From: Thermoanaerobacter sp. A7A
Lineage (GTDB): Bacteria > Bacillota > Thermoanaerobacteria > Thermoanaerobacterales > Thermoanaerobacteraceae
Reading direction: 5' to 3'
DNA length: 33,356 nt
NCBI RefSeq assembly: GCF_000445185.1
Contig: NZ_AVAF01000093.1
Coordinates: 1-33,356 of the forward strand
Part shown: piece after piece, positions 15,873-24,232 of the stretch
Position numbering within the stretch: the stretch's first letter is position 1
Layout: each line of letters opens with the position of its first letter
Program-made: the position numbers and the translations under genes
Notes under the pieces: model-generated
The model's input: only the letters and a program-made list of their open reading frames with translations
What the model was told of the DNA's origin: nothing
Databases searched by the model: none

Positions 15873-15975
15873 TCTCACTTCCTTTTTTGCAGCTTATTTA
15901 ATCTAAAATTAACTTAACCTTTTTTAAAGCTTTATATACTGTCAATATATTATCCGATAGTAAAAGGAAGTGAGA
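15873..15975 (-). repeat. Inverted repeat covering the spoIVB ribosome binding site
   Basis: Minus-strand TCTCACTTCCTTTT (15975-15962) is a perfect 14-base complement of AAAAGGAAGTGAGA (15886-15873), which contains the spoIVB Shine-Dalgarno site 2 nt before ATG. The loop is 75 nt. Inside it, GTATA (15939-15935), 15 nt and GGTTAAGTTA (15919-15910) resemble a sigma-F promoter with two -10 mismatches. A transcript from there would lack the upstream arm. There is no T run, so it is not a terminator. Confidence 0.8.
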
Positions 15976-15988
15976 TTAAACTAAAATA

Positions 15989-17689
15989 TTAAATTTTGCT
16001 TTTAAATTGAGATGCAATATCTAATAATTCTTTTGAATGTTCTAAAGTAGTCTGAGTGACACGCGATCCTCCCATAATACGAGCTAATTCATTTATTTTG
16101 CCTTGATAGTCAAGTTTTTCCATATTTATATAAGTTCTTTCATTTTTTGTAATTTTGGAAATTCGATAATGTGTATCTGCCATAGAGGCAATTTGAGGTA
16201 GGTGAGTAACACAAATCAATTGATGTTTTTTAGAAAGATATGCCATTTTTTCAGCTACTAATTGGGCAGTTTTCCCGCTTATTCCTGTATCAACTTCGTC
16301 GAAAATCAAAGTGGAAATTCCATCTGCGGAAGCGAGAATAGTTTTTAACGCCAGCATAATTCTCGAAAGCTCGCCACCAGAAGCAATTTTAGATAAAGGC
16401 TTCAAAGGTTCTCCTCTATTTGTAGAAATTAAAAATTCAATTTTATCAAATCCTGTTTCAGTAGGTTCTTCCATTTTTTCTATATTCACTTTAAAATAAG
16501 CATTTGGCATATTAAGTTCAACTAAAATTTGATTTATATTTTTTTCTATATTATCTGCTATTTGCTTCCTTTTGAAATGTAATGCTTCACCAACTTCTAA
16601 AATTTTTTCCCATAACTTTTGCTGCTTAAGCTTCAATTCTTGTTGCTTTTCTTCAAAATTTAATATATTCTCTAATTCTCTTTTTTTATTTTCTTTAAAT
16701 TCTAAAATATGCTGTATTGTAGGTCCATATTTTCTTTTCAAGGAATTTATTTGATCTAATCGTATTTCTATTTCCTCTAAACTTTGCTGATTAAAATCTA
16801 AGCCATTCAAGTAATCCCGTACCTGTAAGGCACAATCCTCTAATTCATAGAGAATATTCTCCAGCTTATCTTTTAAGTTTTTTAGCTTTTCATCTATAGA
16901 AAGGGCTGTTTCTAAATTTTTTATTACAACATGTAAATTATCTAAAACAGAAAAGCCTCCACTACCTTCATACAAAATTTTGTAACTAGAATTCATAGCG
17001 GTAAATAATTTTTCGAAATTCATAAGCAAATTTCTTTTTTCTAACAACTGTGTTTCCTCTTCTACACTCAAATTCGCCTTTTCAATCTCTTCAATTTGAT
17101 ACTTCAAAAGGTCAATTATTTCATTCTTTTCTTTTTCATCTTTAAAAAAACTTGAAATCTCTTTTTGTATCTTTCTATATTCTTCTAACACCTCCTTAAA
17201 TCTTTCTTTTAAACTTTTAAACTTTTGGTCACCAAAATTATCTAAAATAGAAAGATGTTTTGTATTGTCTAAAAGAAACTGATGCTCATGTTGACCTAAA
17301 ATATCTACCAAGAAAGCACCTATTTTACTCAAAAAAGAAAGAGGCACTATTCTGCCATTTATCCTACAATAACTTCTTCCACTGCTTGTAATTTCTCTAT
17401 TTATTATCAAAGTATCATCCTCTTCTAAATTCAAACCTACTTCTTCTAAAATTTCTACAATTTTATCCTTGTTGGAATCCACAAAAAATATTCCTTCTAC
17501 GATAGCTTTTTCTTCACCAGTACGTATTATATCTCTACTGGCTCGACTACCTAAAAGCAGCAAAACCGAATCAATAACTATAGATTTCCCTGCCCCTGTC
17601 TCTCCAGTTAATACATTGAATCCTTCTTCGAATTGTAATTCTACCTTGTCAATGAGTGCAACGTTTTGGATGCTAAGTGCTAAAAGCAT
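15989..17689 (-). CDS. recN: DNA repair protein RecN
   Basis: SMC-like ATPase (566 aa) of double-strand break repair. N-terminal Walker A GETGAGKSIVID (29-40) and a long coiled-coil centre (about 150-370) are followed by the C-terminal ABC signature ASGGELSRIMLALK and Walker B TLIFDEVDTGISG. The conserved VTHLPQIASMADTHYRI switch region comes next. The frame is open to 17710, but ATG 17689 follows GGGGG and starts at the family-typical MLLALSIQN. Lies directly after argR (17 nt gap), as in Bacillus. Confidence 0.97.
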   Translation of the reverse strand: MLLALSIQNVALIDKVELQFEEGFNVLTGETGAGKSIVIDSVLLLLGSRASRDIIRTGEEKAIVEGIFFVDSNKDKIVEILEEVGLNLEEDDTLIINREITSSGRSYCRINGRIVPLSFLSKIGAFLVDILGQHEHQFLLDNTKHLSILDNFGDQKFKSLKERFKEVLEEYRKIQKEISSFFKDEKEKNEIIDLLKYQIEEIEKANLSVEEETQLLEKRNLLMNFEKLFTAMNSSYKILYEGSGGFSVLDNLHVVIKNLETALSIDEKLKNLKDKLENILYELEDCALQVRDYLNGLDFNQQSLEEIEIRLDQINSLKRKYGPTIQHILEFKENKKRELENILNFEEKQQELKLKQQKLWEKILEVGEALHFKRKQIADNIEKNINQILVELNMPNAYFKVNIEKMEEPTETGFDKIEFLISTNRGEPLKPLSKIASGGELSRIMLALKTILASADGISTLIFDEVDTGISGKTAQLVAEKMAYLSKKHQLICVTHLPQIASMADTHYRISKITKNERTYINMEKLDYQGKINELARIMGGSRVTQTTLEHSKELLDIASQFKSKI

Positions 17690-17706
17690 AGCAAAACCCC
17701 CAGAAA

Positions 17707-18162
17707 TCACTTGACTAACTTTTTGAATTTTTCCAACAATTCTTGAAGAGCTTCTTCATTTCTCACTAAAACAAAAATGGTATTATCTCCCGCTAATGTG
17801 CCTACTATATTCTTCCAATTTAATGTGTCAATGGCCTCTGCTGCTGCAGGAGCTGTGCCTGATAACGTTTTTATGACTATGATATTTCCGGCATAATCAA
17901 CGCTCACTATAGACTCAGACAATAAAGTCATTAGTCTATCTGTAATATGGCCGTCTACTTTTCCCATCGGGGCGTATTTATATCTTTTTCCATCTTCTGT
18001 TAAAACTTTTATCAGTCTCAATTCTTTTATATCTCTTGACACAGTCGCTTGAGTCACATCAATACCTTGTTTTTGAAGTTCAGCTGCTAACTCTTCCTGT
18101 GTTTCAATTTCTTTTTCAGAGATTATTTCAAGAATTTTAGCGTGTCGAGCTATTTTCATCAT
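17707..18162 (-). CDS. argR: Arginine repressor ArgR
   Basis: 151 aa hexameric, arginine-responsive repressor/activator. The N-terminal winged helix (1-70) has [29 protein letters not shown]. The C-terminal oligomerisation/arginine-binding domain has [29 protein letters not shown], including the GDNT arginine-contact region. A GTG at 18174 is in frame, but it forms the end of the GAGGTG Shine-Dalgarno site. ATG 18162, 9 nt on, is preferred. Lies between nadK and recN. Confidence 0.96.
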   Translation of the reverse strand: MMKIARHAKILEIISEKEIETQEELAAELQKQGIDVTQATVSRDIKELRLIKVLTEDGKRYKYAPMGKVDGHITDRLMTLLSESIVSVDYAGNIIVIKTLSGTAPAAAEAIDTLNWKNIVGTLAGDNTIFVLVRNEEALQELLEKFKKLVK

Positions 18163-18187
18163 ATTAGTCTTCACCTCTTTTTACTTT

Positions 18188-19039
18188 TTATCTTTCTGTA
18201 AGTTTGTCCCTCAACAAGTCAAAAAAATTGGTATTTTTTACTCTTATGAGATTGGTATATTCATTGCTCTTTTTAATGTAAATTATGTCTCTATAATCAA
18301 GTTTATATCCCTGTTGCCCATCTGTTGTTATCATTAAATCTTGATTTTCTTCGCTTATTTCCAACCTAATTACATCATCTGGTGAAACTATTATAGACCT
18401 CGAATATAAAGTATGAGGACAGATAGGTGTTATTATTATAACTTCTACTGTAGGATATACAATAGGTCCTCCTGCTGAAAGTGAATAAGCAGTTGAACCA
18501 GTAGGAGTTGCAATTATTACTCCATCTGCTAAATAAGTATCTACATAATTATTATTGACATAGGCATTTATACGAGCCATTCTTGAAAAAGCTCCTCTTG
18601 TAATGACAATGTCATTCAAAGCTCTAAAATTAATAATCTCCATATCATTTTTAACTACATTTGCCTCTAGCATCATCCTTTTTTCTACTGTATATTCTCC
18701 TTTATATATTTTATCTAAAGAAACAAACACCTCATTCATATCTACTTCTGTAAGAAATCCAAGATGACCTAAATTCACAGCAAAAATAGGCGTCCCAAAA
18801 GGTGCACAAAGCCTTGCAACATTTAAAATAGTACCATCTCCACCTAAAGCAATTATGAAATCAGATTTACTATATATATCTGTGGATTTTTTACCATATT
18901 CATCATAACCCATTTTAGAGGCAACTATTTCATTAAGATATGGTTCAGAATCATGTTCCAATAGCCATTTTACTACAGATTTTGTCACTTCTAAGTCTTT
19001 ATCTTTATTGATATTTGGAATTACTCCGACTTTTTTCAT
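18188..19039 (-). CDS. nadK: NAD kinase
   Basis: 283 aa; phosphorylates NAD to NADP. The diagnostic ALGGDGTILNVAR (64-76) holds the GGDG loop and catalytic Asp68. It is followed by NLGHLGFLTE, ALNDIVITRG and the glycine-rich DGVIIATPTGSTAYSLSAGGPIVYP. Full length. It lies between tlyA (57 nt upstream) and argR, an order conserved in spore-forming Firmicutes. ATG 19039 has GGTGAG upstream. Confidence 0.96.
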   Translation of the reverse strand: MKKVGVIPNINKDKDLEVTKSVVKWLLEHDSEPYLNEIVASKMGYDEYGKKSTDIYSKSDFIIALGGDGTILNVARLCAPFGTPIFAVNLGHLGFLTEVDMNEVFVSLDKIYKGEYTVEKRMMLEANVVKNDMEIINFRALNDIVITRGAFSRMARINAYVNNNYVDTYLADGVIIATPTGSTAYSLSAGGPIVYPTVEVIIITPICPHTLYSRSIIVSPDDVIRLEISEENQDLMITTDGQQGYKLDYRDIIYIKKSNEYTNLIRVKNTNFFDLLRDKLTER

Positions 19040-19096
19040 TACAATCTCACCACATTTATCATATTCTACAAAAAAACAAATTTTCCTGCTAATATT

Positions 19097-19897
19097 TTAT
19101 TTGTTCAAATTTTTAAATGCCTCTTCTACAATTTTTGTAATATCAATATTGTGTTGATTTTCGATCCACTTTTTGCTATAGATTAAATACTCTATATTGC
19201 CTTCTGCCCCTTTTATAGGAGAATAGGTAATACCTATTATACCGTAGTTAAACTTTTGAAACAAAGTCACAATTTTTTCAATCACTTCCCTATGAACAGC
19301 CGGGTCTCTCACCACGCCTTTTTTACCTACTTTCTCTCTTCCTGCTTCAAATTGAGGTTTTATTAAAGCTATCAAATCTCCCTCTGGTTTTAAAAATTTA
19401 TCTGCAGAAGGTATAACAAGTTCAAGTGAAATAAAAGAAACGTCTATTGTCACCATGTCCACTGTTTCAGGCAATGTTTCTAAAAATCTTATATTAGTTT
19501 TTTCCATGTTTATGACCCGAGGGTCATTTCTTAAACTCCAATCCAATTGCCCGTATCCTACATCTACAGCATATACTTTCAAAACACCATGTTTTAAAAG
19601 GCAATCAGTAAAACCTCCTGTAGAAGCTCCAATGTCTAAGGCAATCTTGCCAGTCACATTAATATTAAACGTTTCTATCGCTTTTTGTAACTTTAGCCCA
19701 CCTCTACTTACATAAGGTAAAGAATTAGTTTTTACTTCAATTGAAGAATCTATGTTGACAAACTCTCCAGCTTTTTCAATTTTCTTGCCATCAACATATA
19801 CTTCTCCTGCCATAATAGAAGCTTTTGCTTTTTCTCTTGAGGAGAAAAAACCTTTTTGAACAAGCAAAACATCCAATCTTTCTTTTTTTGAAGCCAT
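19097..19897 (-). CDS. tlyA: TlyA family rRNA (cytidine-2'-O)-methyltransferase
   Basis: 266 aa. The N-terminal S4 RNA-binding domain (RLDVLLVQKGFFSSREKAKA, about 7-66) is followed by an FtsJ/RrmJ-like Rossmann methyltransferase domain. The SAM-binding motif ALDIGASTGGFTDCLLKHG is near residues 88-106. DVGYGQLDWSLR, TIDVSFISLELV and LIKPQFEAGREKVGKKGVVRD follow. The Bacillus homologue is yqxC. Family members methylate 16S and/or 23S rRNA; the target here is inferred. ATG 19897 lies 2 nt after the dxs stop codon, so coupled. Confidence 0.93.
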   Translation of the reverse strand: MASKKERLDVLLVQKGFFSSREKAKASIMAGEVYVDGKKIEKAGEFVNIDSSIEVKTNSLPYVSRGGLKLQKAIETFNINVTGKIALDIGASTGGFTDCLLKHGVLKVYAVDVGYGQLDWSLRNDPRVINMEKTNIRFLETLPETVDMVTIDVSFISLELVIPSADKFLKPEGDLIALIKPQFEAGREKVGKKGVVRDPAVHREVIEKIVTLFQKFNYGIIGITYSPIKGAEGNIEYLIYSKKWIENQHNIDITKIVEEAFKNLNK

Positions 19898-19899
19898 AT

Positions 19900-21762
19900 T
19901 TACCTCATTTCCTTATATTTTTGTAGTATAGTATTTGCGATAGACTCAGCATCTAAATTGTATTTTTTAAACAAGTTTTCCACATCTCCGTGTTCAATAA
20001 ATTTATCGGGAAACCCCAAACGCAAAACTGGCTTATATATTCCATTAGAATTTAAAAGCTCGAGTATAGCGCTTCCAACACCACCAGCTATGACATTGTC
20101 TTCCACTGTAACAATAAATTTAACTTTGTTTGAGATATCCAAAATCAGCTCTTCATCTAAAGGTTTAACAAATCTCAAATTGACAATAAAGGGTTGCAAA
20201 TCAGAAACTTTTAAAATTTCCTTTGCTTCTAACACCTTTCCTACCATTCTTCCTAATGCAAAAATTGCTATTTCTTTTCCTTCAGTAACTAACTCTGCCT
20301 TTCCAAACTCTATACTGCATTCTCTTGTAATATCGAATTCTCCTGCTTTTCCTCTTGGATACCTTATGGCAACAGGGAACTCAAGATTTCTTGATAATTT
20401 AACCATTTCAACTAATTCATTTGCGTCTTTTGGAGACATAATCGTTATATTAGGAATTGGCCTTAAATAAGACAAATCAAAAACTCCTTGATGGGTTTCT
20501 CCATCCTCTCCTACAATTCCTGCTCTATCAATTGCAAAAACAACAGGTAATTTTTGTATACATACATCGTGTATAAGCTGGTCATAAGCTCTTTGTAAAA
20601 AGGTAGAATACACTGCAAAATAAGGTTTGTATCCTTGTACTGCCATTCCTGCTGCAAAGGTAGTAGCATGCTGCTCTGCTATTCCTACATCAAAAAATCT
20701 TTCAGGAATCAATTTTGCAAAATGAATAAGCCCTGTTCCCTCTGGCATGGCAGCAGTTATTGCAACAATTTTGTCATCTTGCAAGGCCATTTCAGTAAGA
20801 GTCTTCCCAAATACATCAGAATAAGTCGCCTGCCCCTCATTTACAAACTTACCTGTTTGTATGTCAAAAGGAGCTGCAGAATGAAATTTATCAGGAAATT
20901 TTTCTGCAAATTTGTAACCTTTGCCTTTTTTTGTGATAACATGTACTAAAATAGGTCCTTTTATTTTCTTCGCTCTTTCTAAAACCTCTATAAGGCTACC
21001 AACGTCATGTCCGTCAATAGGTCCTAAATATGTAAAACCCATCTCTTCAAAAAACATTCCTGGCACTACTAACTGTTTTACAGAATCTTTTATCCTTTCG
21101 ATATATTTATGAAGGCTTTTCCCTATTGGAGGTACAATATTGAGTAAATTATCAACCTCTTGTTTTAATTTATTATAAGTAAGGTCAGTTCTAAGTTTAC
21201 TTAAATACAAAGATAAACTACCTACGTTTTCCGAAATAGACATCTCATTGTGATTTAGCACGACAATCAAATCTGTTTTAGACATTCCTGCATTATTTAA
21301 TGCTTCAAAAGCCATGCCACCAGTTAAAGCTCCATCCCCAATTACCGCTACAACAGAATATTTCTCGCCCTTTAAATCTCTTGCCTTGGCAATGCCCAAT
21401 GCTGCAGATATAGAGGTACTACTGTGTCCTGCTCCAAATATATCATGCACACTTTCCGTTCTTTTAGTATAACCAGAAAGGCCATTGAATTTCCTCAAAG
21501 TATCAAACTGGTCTTTCCTACCTGTAAGCATTTTATGTACATAACACTGATGTCCTACATCCCAGATTATTTTGTCAACTGGCGAATTAAAAACATAATG
21601 AAGTGCAATTGTAAGTTCAACGATTCCAAGGTTTGATGCTAAATGCCCACCTGTTTTAGACACTTTTTCTATTAAAAACTGGCGTATTTCTTCACAAATC
21701 AGCGGAAAGTCCTTTTTGTCTAATTTTTTCAAGTCATAAGGGCTATCAATTTGTTCCAGCAT
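19900..21762 (-). CDS. dxs: 1-deoxy-D-xylulose-5-phosphate synthase
   Basis: 620 aa thiamine-diphosphate enzyme, first step of the MEP isoprenoid pathway (pyruvate + glyceraldehyde-3-phosphate). Landmarks: WDVGHQCYVHKMLTGR (substrate/ThDP), the ThDP motif VIGDGALTGGMAFEALNNAG, VGIAEQHATTFAAGMA with the catalytic Glu, and DRAGIVGEDGETHQGVFD. Full length. ATG 21762 follows GAGGGT, 10 nt after oapA. With ispA on the other side, isoprenoid genes bracket the OLE/oapA pair. Confidence 0.97.
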   Translation of the reverse strand: MLEQIDSPYDLKKLDKKDFPLICEEIRQFLIEKVSKTGGHLASNLGIVELTIALHYVFNSPVDKIIWDVGHQCYVHKMLTGRKDQFDTLRKFNGLSGYTKRTESVHDIFGAGHSSTSISAALGIAKARDLKGEKYSVVAVIGDGALTGGMAFEALNNAGMSKTDLIVVLNHNEMSISENVGSLSLYLSKLRTDLTYNKLKQEVDNLLNIVPPIGKSLHKYIERIKDSVKQLVVPGMFFEEMGFTYLGPIDGHDVGSLIEVLERAKKIKGPILVHVITKKGKGYKFAEKFPDKFHSAAPFDIQTGKFVNEGQATYSDVFGKTLTEMALQDDKIVAITAAMPEGTGLIHFAKLIPERFFDVGIAEQHATTFAAGMAVQGYKPYFAVYSTFLQRAYDQLIHDVCIQKLPVVFAIDRAGIVGEDGETHQGVFDLSYLRPIPNITIMSPKDANELVEMVKLSRNLEFPVAIRYPRGKAGEFDITRECSIEFGKAELVTEGKEIAIFALGRMVGKVLEAKEILKVSDLQPFIVNLRFVKPLDEELILDISNKVKFIVTVEDNVIAGGVGSAILELLNSNGIYKPVLRLGFPDKFIEHGDVENLFKKYNLDAESIANTILQKYKEMR

Positions 21763-21772
21763 TTAAATACCC

Positions 21773-22372
21773 TCACTTTCTTTTCTTCCTTTTATTATTC
21801 TTATTATTATTCTTATAATCTGGCAAAATCTTTATACCCGTGTTTTTTTCTATCCAAGCCAGCATCACAGCAACCGCATAAACAATAGACTGTCTTTTAG
21901 CTATACCTATATTTTTACCAATAGCTTTTCCTCCAATTGTAATGGCAGATAATAAACCTCCTAAAATCGCAGTATAAATAGAACCTTTGGGCCCCTCAAA
22001 AGCTAATTTTACAATTATTGCCATCAGGGCAGCACCAGAAACAATTCCAGAAATATCTCCTACTACGTCATTACAAAAATTAGCCACAATATTAGCATTT
22101 CTAAGAAGTTTTATGGCTTCCTTTGCTCCAAATACTTTTTTAGCCGCCATTGCATGAAAAGGTTCTTCTCTGCCTGAAATTATTGCTGTACCTATTATAT
22201 CAAAAATTATACCAATTAACACTATAAAACCAAGAATACAAAAGGCTACAAGGAGATTGCTCTCTTTTAATGCAACATCAGAAAAAAAATTTAATATAGT
22301 GGCAAGAAAAAAGGTTATAATAGTTATATGTAAAATCCACTTATAATTCGTATTTATGTTTTTATTTTTCAT
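21773..22372 (-). CDS. oapA: OLE-associated protein A (OapA), membrane protein
   Basis: 199 aa. Hydrophobic segments at about 12-31, 40-65, 107-127, 132-150 and 162-175 suggest four or more membrane spans. The DxxxD motif characteristic of OapA is D102-x-x-x-D106, in NFCNDVVGDISG. The C-terminus (187-199) is a strongly basic N/K/R tail that could contact RNA. OapA binds OLE RNA and brings it to the membrane in Halalkalibacterium halodurans. The frame is open to 22468, but that extension would lie in the 3' end of the OLE RNA. ATG 22372 has GGAGGT (22390-22385), at a long 12-nt spacing across a T-rich stretch. Lies between OLE and dxs, as in known OLE loci. Confidence 0.93.
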   Translation of the reverse strand: MKNKNINTNYKWILHITIITFFLATILNFFSDVALKESNLLVAFCILGFIVLIGIIFDIIGTAIISGREEPFHAMAAKKVFGAKEAIKLLRNANIVANFCNDVVGDISGIVSGAALMAIIVKLAFEGPKGSIYTAILGGLLSAITIGGKAIGKNIGIAKRQSIVYAVAVMLAWIEKNTGIKILPDYKNNNKNNKRKKRK

Positions 22373-22389
22373 AATAAAAAAAAGACCTC

Positions 22390-22999
22390 CTACATGTATA
22401 AAGGCAAAGTGGTAGCATATTGGGTAAACTTTGCGGCTTAGGTCCAGTAGGATTTCCCAAGCGTGCACTGAACGTCGCCGTTCAGCGGTTCCCCTTTAAG
22501 CCCGCTTTTACCTTGTCGCCAAAGGTAAGACTGGACTACCACTTAGTCCGCACCGTAATCCCCAATATGCCGCCCGGCAAGGCGCAGCCTAGGAGTTTTC
22601 CTCAACAGAGGGACTAACCCCTATCCTCTTTTGCAATTCGGGTTTCATCAGCAATAGCCAGTAATTCAAGAGCTCTTTGAATTATGGCTTACAACTGATA
22701 TCCACCCGAATCACTCAAGGCAGGCTACACTGTCCGCAGCTTTATGGCCGCGAGACAGGTTCATCCTACCCCGTAGCCTGTAAAAGCCACGCAAGTAGGT
22801 CTCCGCGGAGGAAGGGTCAACGCCCACATGCCATTGTGGATCGCCCCCCCTCCTTAACTCCCAGCACCAGCCCCCAACTGGGCGTTGAAAGCCAGCACCA
22901 GGAACTTCATCGATGTGCCCTTGACGGATTTTTAGGCCCGTCTTCGGGATTAGCGCCTCTGACTAGGATACTGCACCACTTTGCCTTTCTTTTCAAGGT
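22390..22999 (-). ncRNA. ole: OLE RNA (Ornate, Large, Extremophilic)
   Basis: A ~610-nt GC-rich structured RNA between ispA and oapA, with no credible ORF. Its ends form a perfect 14-bp closing stem: 22988-22975 (AAAGGCAAAGTGGT) with 22413-22400. Internal hairpins include 22937-22948 (CCCG-AAGA-CGGG), 22730-22758 (5 bp plus 6 bp with one wobble), 22663-22683 (7 bp) and 22468-22485 (7 bp capped by a GCGA tetraloop). Length, terminal pairing, GC contrast with the flanks and the ispA-OLE-oapA-dxs context identify OLE. The known RNP works at the membrane and has been linked to alcohol and cold tolerance and Mg2+ homeostasis. Ends are approximate: the 5' end is set from the promoter, the 3' end from the closing stem. 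Confidence 0.93.
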
Positions 23000-23005
23000 A
23001 TATTA

Positions 23006-23035
23006 ATTATAACATAATAAAAATGACAATATCAA
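23006..23035 (-). promoter_or_regulatory. Sigma-A-like promoter of OLE RNA
   Basis: On the minus strand, TTGATA (23035-23030), an 18-nt spacer and a perfect TATAAT (23011-23006). The predicted start near 22999 is about 11 nt before the closing stem of the OLE RNA. The RNA can thus be made independently of the upstream xseA-xseB-ispA transcript. Confidence 0.7.
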
Positions 23036-23036
23036 A

Positions 23037-23080
23037 CCTCTACAAAGTCTGTAGAAGGTTGCTACAGTCATTTAACTGTC
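23037..23080 (-). repeat. Overlapping hairpins between ispA and OLE
   Basis: On the minus strand three short stems follow one another: ACAGT/ACTGT; CTGTAG (23067-23062) with CTACAG (23054-23049); and CCTTCTACA (23058-23050) with TGTAGAGG (23044-23037), followed by TTTGATATT. The last two share the CTACA segment and exclude each other. The last could be a weak ispA terminator just before the OLE promoter. Confidence 0.4.
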
Positions 23081-23127
23081 AAAAAACTCATTTCTTTCAA
23101 AAAGCATTGTCAATACTCCCTTAAGCT

Positions 23128-24012
23128 TTAGTTTACTCTTTCAATCAAATAATTGGAAAGCTCTTTTAAAAACTCTGCTTTTTCTCCAAACCTATCTAAA
23201 ATCTTTATAGCATTCTGTGTAAGCTCTACAACCATCTCTTGAGATTTTTCTAATCCAAAAATATTGACAAAAGTAAACTTGCCTTTTTCTTTATCACTAC
23301 CTACTTTTTTACCCAATTTTTCCTCTTCTCCTATTACATCCAATATATCATCTTTTATTTGAAAAGCAAAACCTATTAAGCGTGCATATTCCCTTAAGGC
23401 ATGAATCTCTTCTTCTGTAGCACCAGCGATGTAAGCTCCTGCGCAAACAGAGGCTTCTATCAAAGCTCCTGTCTTGTGTTCATGCATAAATTTTAATTCT
23501 TCATAAGTAAGCTCCGTATTCTGGGATAGTATATCTACAACTTGCCCACCAATAATTCCTTTACATCCTGAGGCTGTCGCAATTTCATTGGTAGCTTTCA
23601 ATATTCTTTCATAATCTTCAGGATGTTCTAAAGCATGTCTTACTAACACTTCATACCCTAAATTTAAAAGCCCATCGCCAGCTAAAATTGCTATAGCTTC
23701 CCCATAAACTTTGTGATTCGTGGGCTTTCCTCTTCTTAAATCATCATTATCCATTGCTGGAAGGTCATCGTGAATCAGAGAATAAGTATGAATAAGTTCA
23801 ATCGCACAAGCTACAGGAAGAGCTTTTTTTATATCTCCTCCTAAAAGCTCACAAGAAGAAAGACATAAAACTGGTCTTAACCTTTTCCCTCCCGCAAACA
23901 CACTATATCTCATTGCTTCATAAATTATCTCTGGTTTTTCTTCTATATCAAGTATTCTGTGTAGTTCTTTCTCAACAAGCTGTTGTTTTTCTCTTAACTT
24001 TTCTTTAAACAT
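23128..24012 (-). CDS. ispA: Short-chain polyprenyl diphosphate synthase (farnesyl diphosphate synthase type)
   Basis: 294 aa all-helical prenyltransferase making farnesyl or geranylgeranyl diphosphate. The first Asp-rich motif is DDLPAMDND (82-90), the second DDILDV with upstream FQIK, and GGKRLRPVL (41-49) binds diphosphate. Product length cannot be fixed from sequence alone. The frame is open to 24045, but ATG 24012 follows GGAGGAAAAGG, giving the family-typical start and an 8-nt overlap with xseB. Last protein gene before OLE. Confidence 0.94.
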   Translation of the reverse strand: MFKEKLREKQQLVEKELHRILDIEEKPEIIYEAMRYSVFAGGKRLRPVLCLSSCELLGGDIKKALPVACAIELIHTYSLIHDDLPAMDNDDLRRGKPTNHKVYGEAIAILAGDGLLNLGYEVLVRHALEHPEDYERILKATNEIATASGCKGIIGGQVVDILSQNTELTYEELKFMHEHKTGALIEASVCAGAYIAGATEEEIHALREYARLIGFAFQIKDDILDVIGEEEKLGKKVGSDKEKGKFTFVNIFGLEKSQEMVVELTQNAIKILDRFGEKAEFLKELSNYLIERVN

Positions 24013-24232
24013 CCTTTTCCTCCTCTTTAAAATCAATTTCTTCATTTTCGTTGATGAGAAGGGTTATCTTTCCTTCAACCTCACTTAACCTTTTTTCTAA
24101 TCTTTTAGAAATTTCAACACCTTCTTTAAACAAGTTAAAAGACTCTTCCAACATTAAATTTCCTTTTTCTAGTGTATTTACAATTTCTTCTAATCTCATC
24201 ATTTCTTCTTCAAAAGTCAATTCCTCATTCAT
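24005..24232 (-). CDS. xseB: Exodeoxyribonuclease VII small subunit
   Basis: 75 aa, typical length. The conserved core is [36 protein letters not shown]; the C-terminus is acidic. It forms exonuclease VII with XseA, degrading single-stranded DNA to oligonucleotides. It overlaps xseA by 8 nt and ispA by 8 nt, so the three are probably translationally coupled. Confidence 0.95.
   Translation of the reverse strand: MNEELTFEEEMMRLEEIVNTLEKGNLMLEESFNLFKEGVEISKRLEKRLSEVEGKITLLINENEEIDFKEEEKDV

Noticed and set aside
15962..15975. Inverted repeat downstream of recN as a recN terminator
   Set aside because: The arms are 75 nt apart and no T run follows. The second arm coincides with the spoIVB ribosome site, so ribosome-site masking explains it better.
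22390..22999. RNase P RNA, tmRNA or an rRNA fragment as the identity of the structured RNA
   Set aside because: A GAGGAAAACTCC segment recalls the RNase P core, but the length (~610 nt), the 14-bp terminal stem and the ispA/oapA/dxs context fit OLE. No tmRNA tag or tRNA-like ends and no rRNA core motifs are present.
22677..23006. Plus-strand ORF of 109 codons (and another at 22420-22617) across the GC-rich region
   Set aside because: Both lie inside the OLE RNA on the opposite strand. Their open frames reflect high GC rather than coding, the products resemble nothing, and no ribosome sites are seen.
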